Assembly: GCF_030012985.1 (NCBI RefSeq)
Contig: NZ_CP120233.1
Location: forward strand, 3,715,001-3,779,000
Source: Microbulbifer sp. VAAF005
Lineage (GTDB): Bacteria > Pseudomonadota > Gammaproteobacteria > Pseudomonadales > Cellvibrionaceae
Reading direction: 5' to 3'
Length of the DNA: 64,000 bases
Made by a program: the position numbers and the translations under genes. The notes beneath the pieces were generated by a model. It made no database searches, was not told the DNA's origin, and saw nothing but the letters and a program-made list of their open reading frames with translations. Shown one piece after another: positions 63,713-64,000 of this stretch; position 1 is the first letter of the stretch, and the number at the start of each line of letters is the position of its first letter.

Positions 63713-63773
63713 GGCCTATTGAGGCCGGGAAAACTAACGTAAACTGCGGTAAAACCGTTTAAGCGAAGTTGTT

Positions 63774-64000
63774 ATGCAAAGCGAAACCCTAACCGATAAT
63801 TTTGAAGATAATTGCGCGCGCTTTTTGCCTGAAGCTGTAGGCCAGGGCTGCGTCTGGGCCCTGCAGGGTGAGGAGGGCTTTGCACTTTGTGAGTCTGAAA
63901 AGCGGGCCGATACCGAGGTTATGCCCTTTTGGTCGCAAAGAGAATTTGCACAAGACCACTGCGAAGGAGACTGGGCTGACTATGAGGCAGTGGCAATTGA
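63774..64000 (+). CDS. DUF2750-type protein (partial)
   Basis: Starts at ATG 63774 and runs off the window. Visible residues (VWALQGEEGFALCESE, TEVMPFWSQREFAQDH, GDWADYEAVAI) match the DUF2750 pattern of W-A-L...G-(W/F)-A ... P-(L/F)-W ... A ... W. Small cytosolic protein of unknown function. At least 75 residues visible. Confidence 0.75.
   Translation, partial: MQSETLTDNFEDNCARFLPEAVGQGCVWALQGEEGFALCESEKRADTEVMPFWSQREFAQDHCEGDWADYEAVAI

Overview
The window looks like a marine gammaproteobacterium of the Cellvibrionales type (Microbulbifer or a close relative). The basis is a starch-utilisation locus like that of Cellvibrio and Saccharophagus, an rlmD / YgjP / thioesterase housekeeping block, and a long VCR-like integron cassette array. 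No genome-level comparison was possible, so the genus is an inference.

Layout. (1) 1-4.1 kb: accessory or decaying DNA with a small lipoprotein / secreted-protein pair, a degraded GIY-YIG plus ADP-ribosylglycohydrolase locus, and a diverged copy of a non-coding element that recurs inside the cassette array. (2) 4.1-13.7 kb: maltodextrin locus with a secreted GH13 alpha-amylase carrying three C-terminal modules, a c-type cytochrome, a lipoprotein GH13 enzyme, a GH31 enzyme and a divergent sugar transporter. Inverted MalT-like boxes lie in the divergent intergenic region. (3) 13.8-26.3 kb: AGCS symporter, L,D-transpeptidase with a repeat region, arylsulfotransferase, sulfotransferase, cupin, NHL-repeat lipoprotein, PPK2 kinase and P-type proton ATPase. 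(4) 26.7-52.8 kb: a large orphan integron cassette array, all cassette genes on the minus strand, about 33 attC-like sites, and no integron integrase in view. It is in two blocks (26.7-33.6 and 35.15-52.8 kb) separated by 1.5 kb holding a plus-strand csrA paralogue. (5) 53.8-58.4 kb: alpha-glucosidase (GH13) and malT with two perfect MalT boxes, the regulatory half of the maltodextrin system. (6) 58.8-64 kb: housekeeping genes (hydrolase, MBL-fold, DUF2799 lipoprotein, thioesterase, YgjP-like peptidase, rlmD, DUF2750).

The most notable system is in the array. Six group IIC (attC-type) introns sit at exactly the same position in six different attC sites (TTG^TTA), all antisense to the cassette genes. 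Only one (47250-49166) carries a reverse transcriptase / maturase. The other five are about 705 nt, share one internal deletion that reduces the RT gene to a 15-codon remnant, and look like ORF-less introns spread in trans. Two decayed IS110-family elements occupy the same TTG^TTA point in two further attC sites and keep a structured 5' non-coding region where a bridge RNA would lie. A third component is a gene-less cassette type in two copies (a third, diverged copy at the window start) with conserved hairpins. The array thus appears as a landing field on which three unrelated kinds of element converge on the same folded DNA target.

Many cassette products carry signal peptides, lipoboxes or membrane segments. 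Recognisable ones are a HELTH metallopeptidase, an SMC/ABC-like ATPase, a stand-alone UvrD-C-terminal-type Tudor-like domain, zinc-ribbon membrane proteins and a two-gene toxin-antitoxin-like cassette. Several genes carry single-base homopolymer indels (also one housekeeping gene, rlmD), so part of the apparent decay may be sequencing error.
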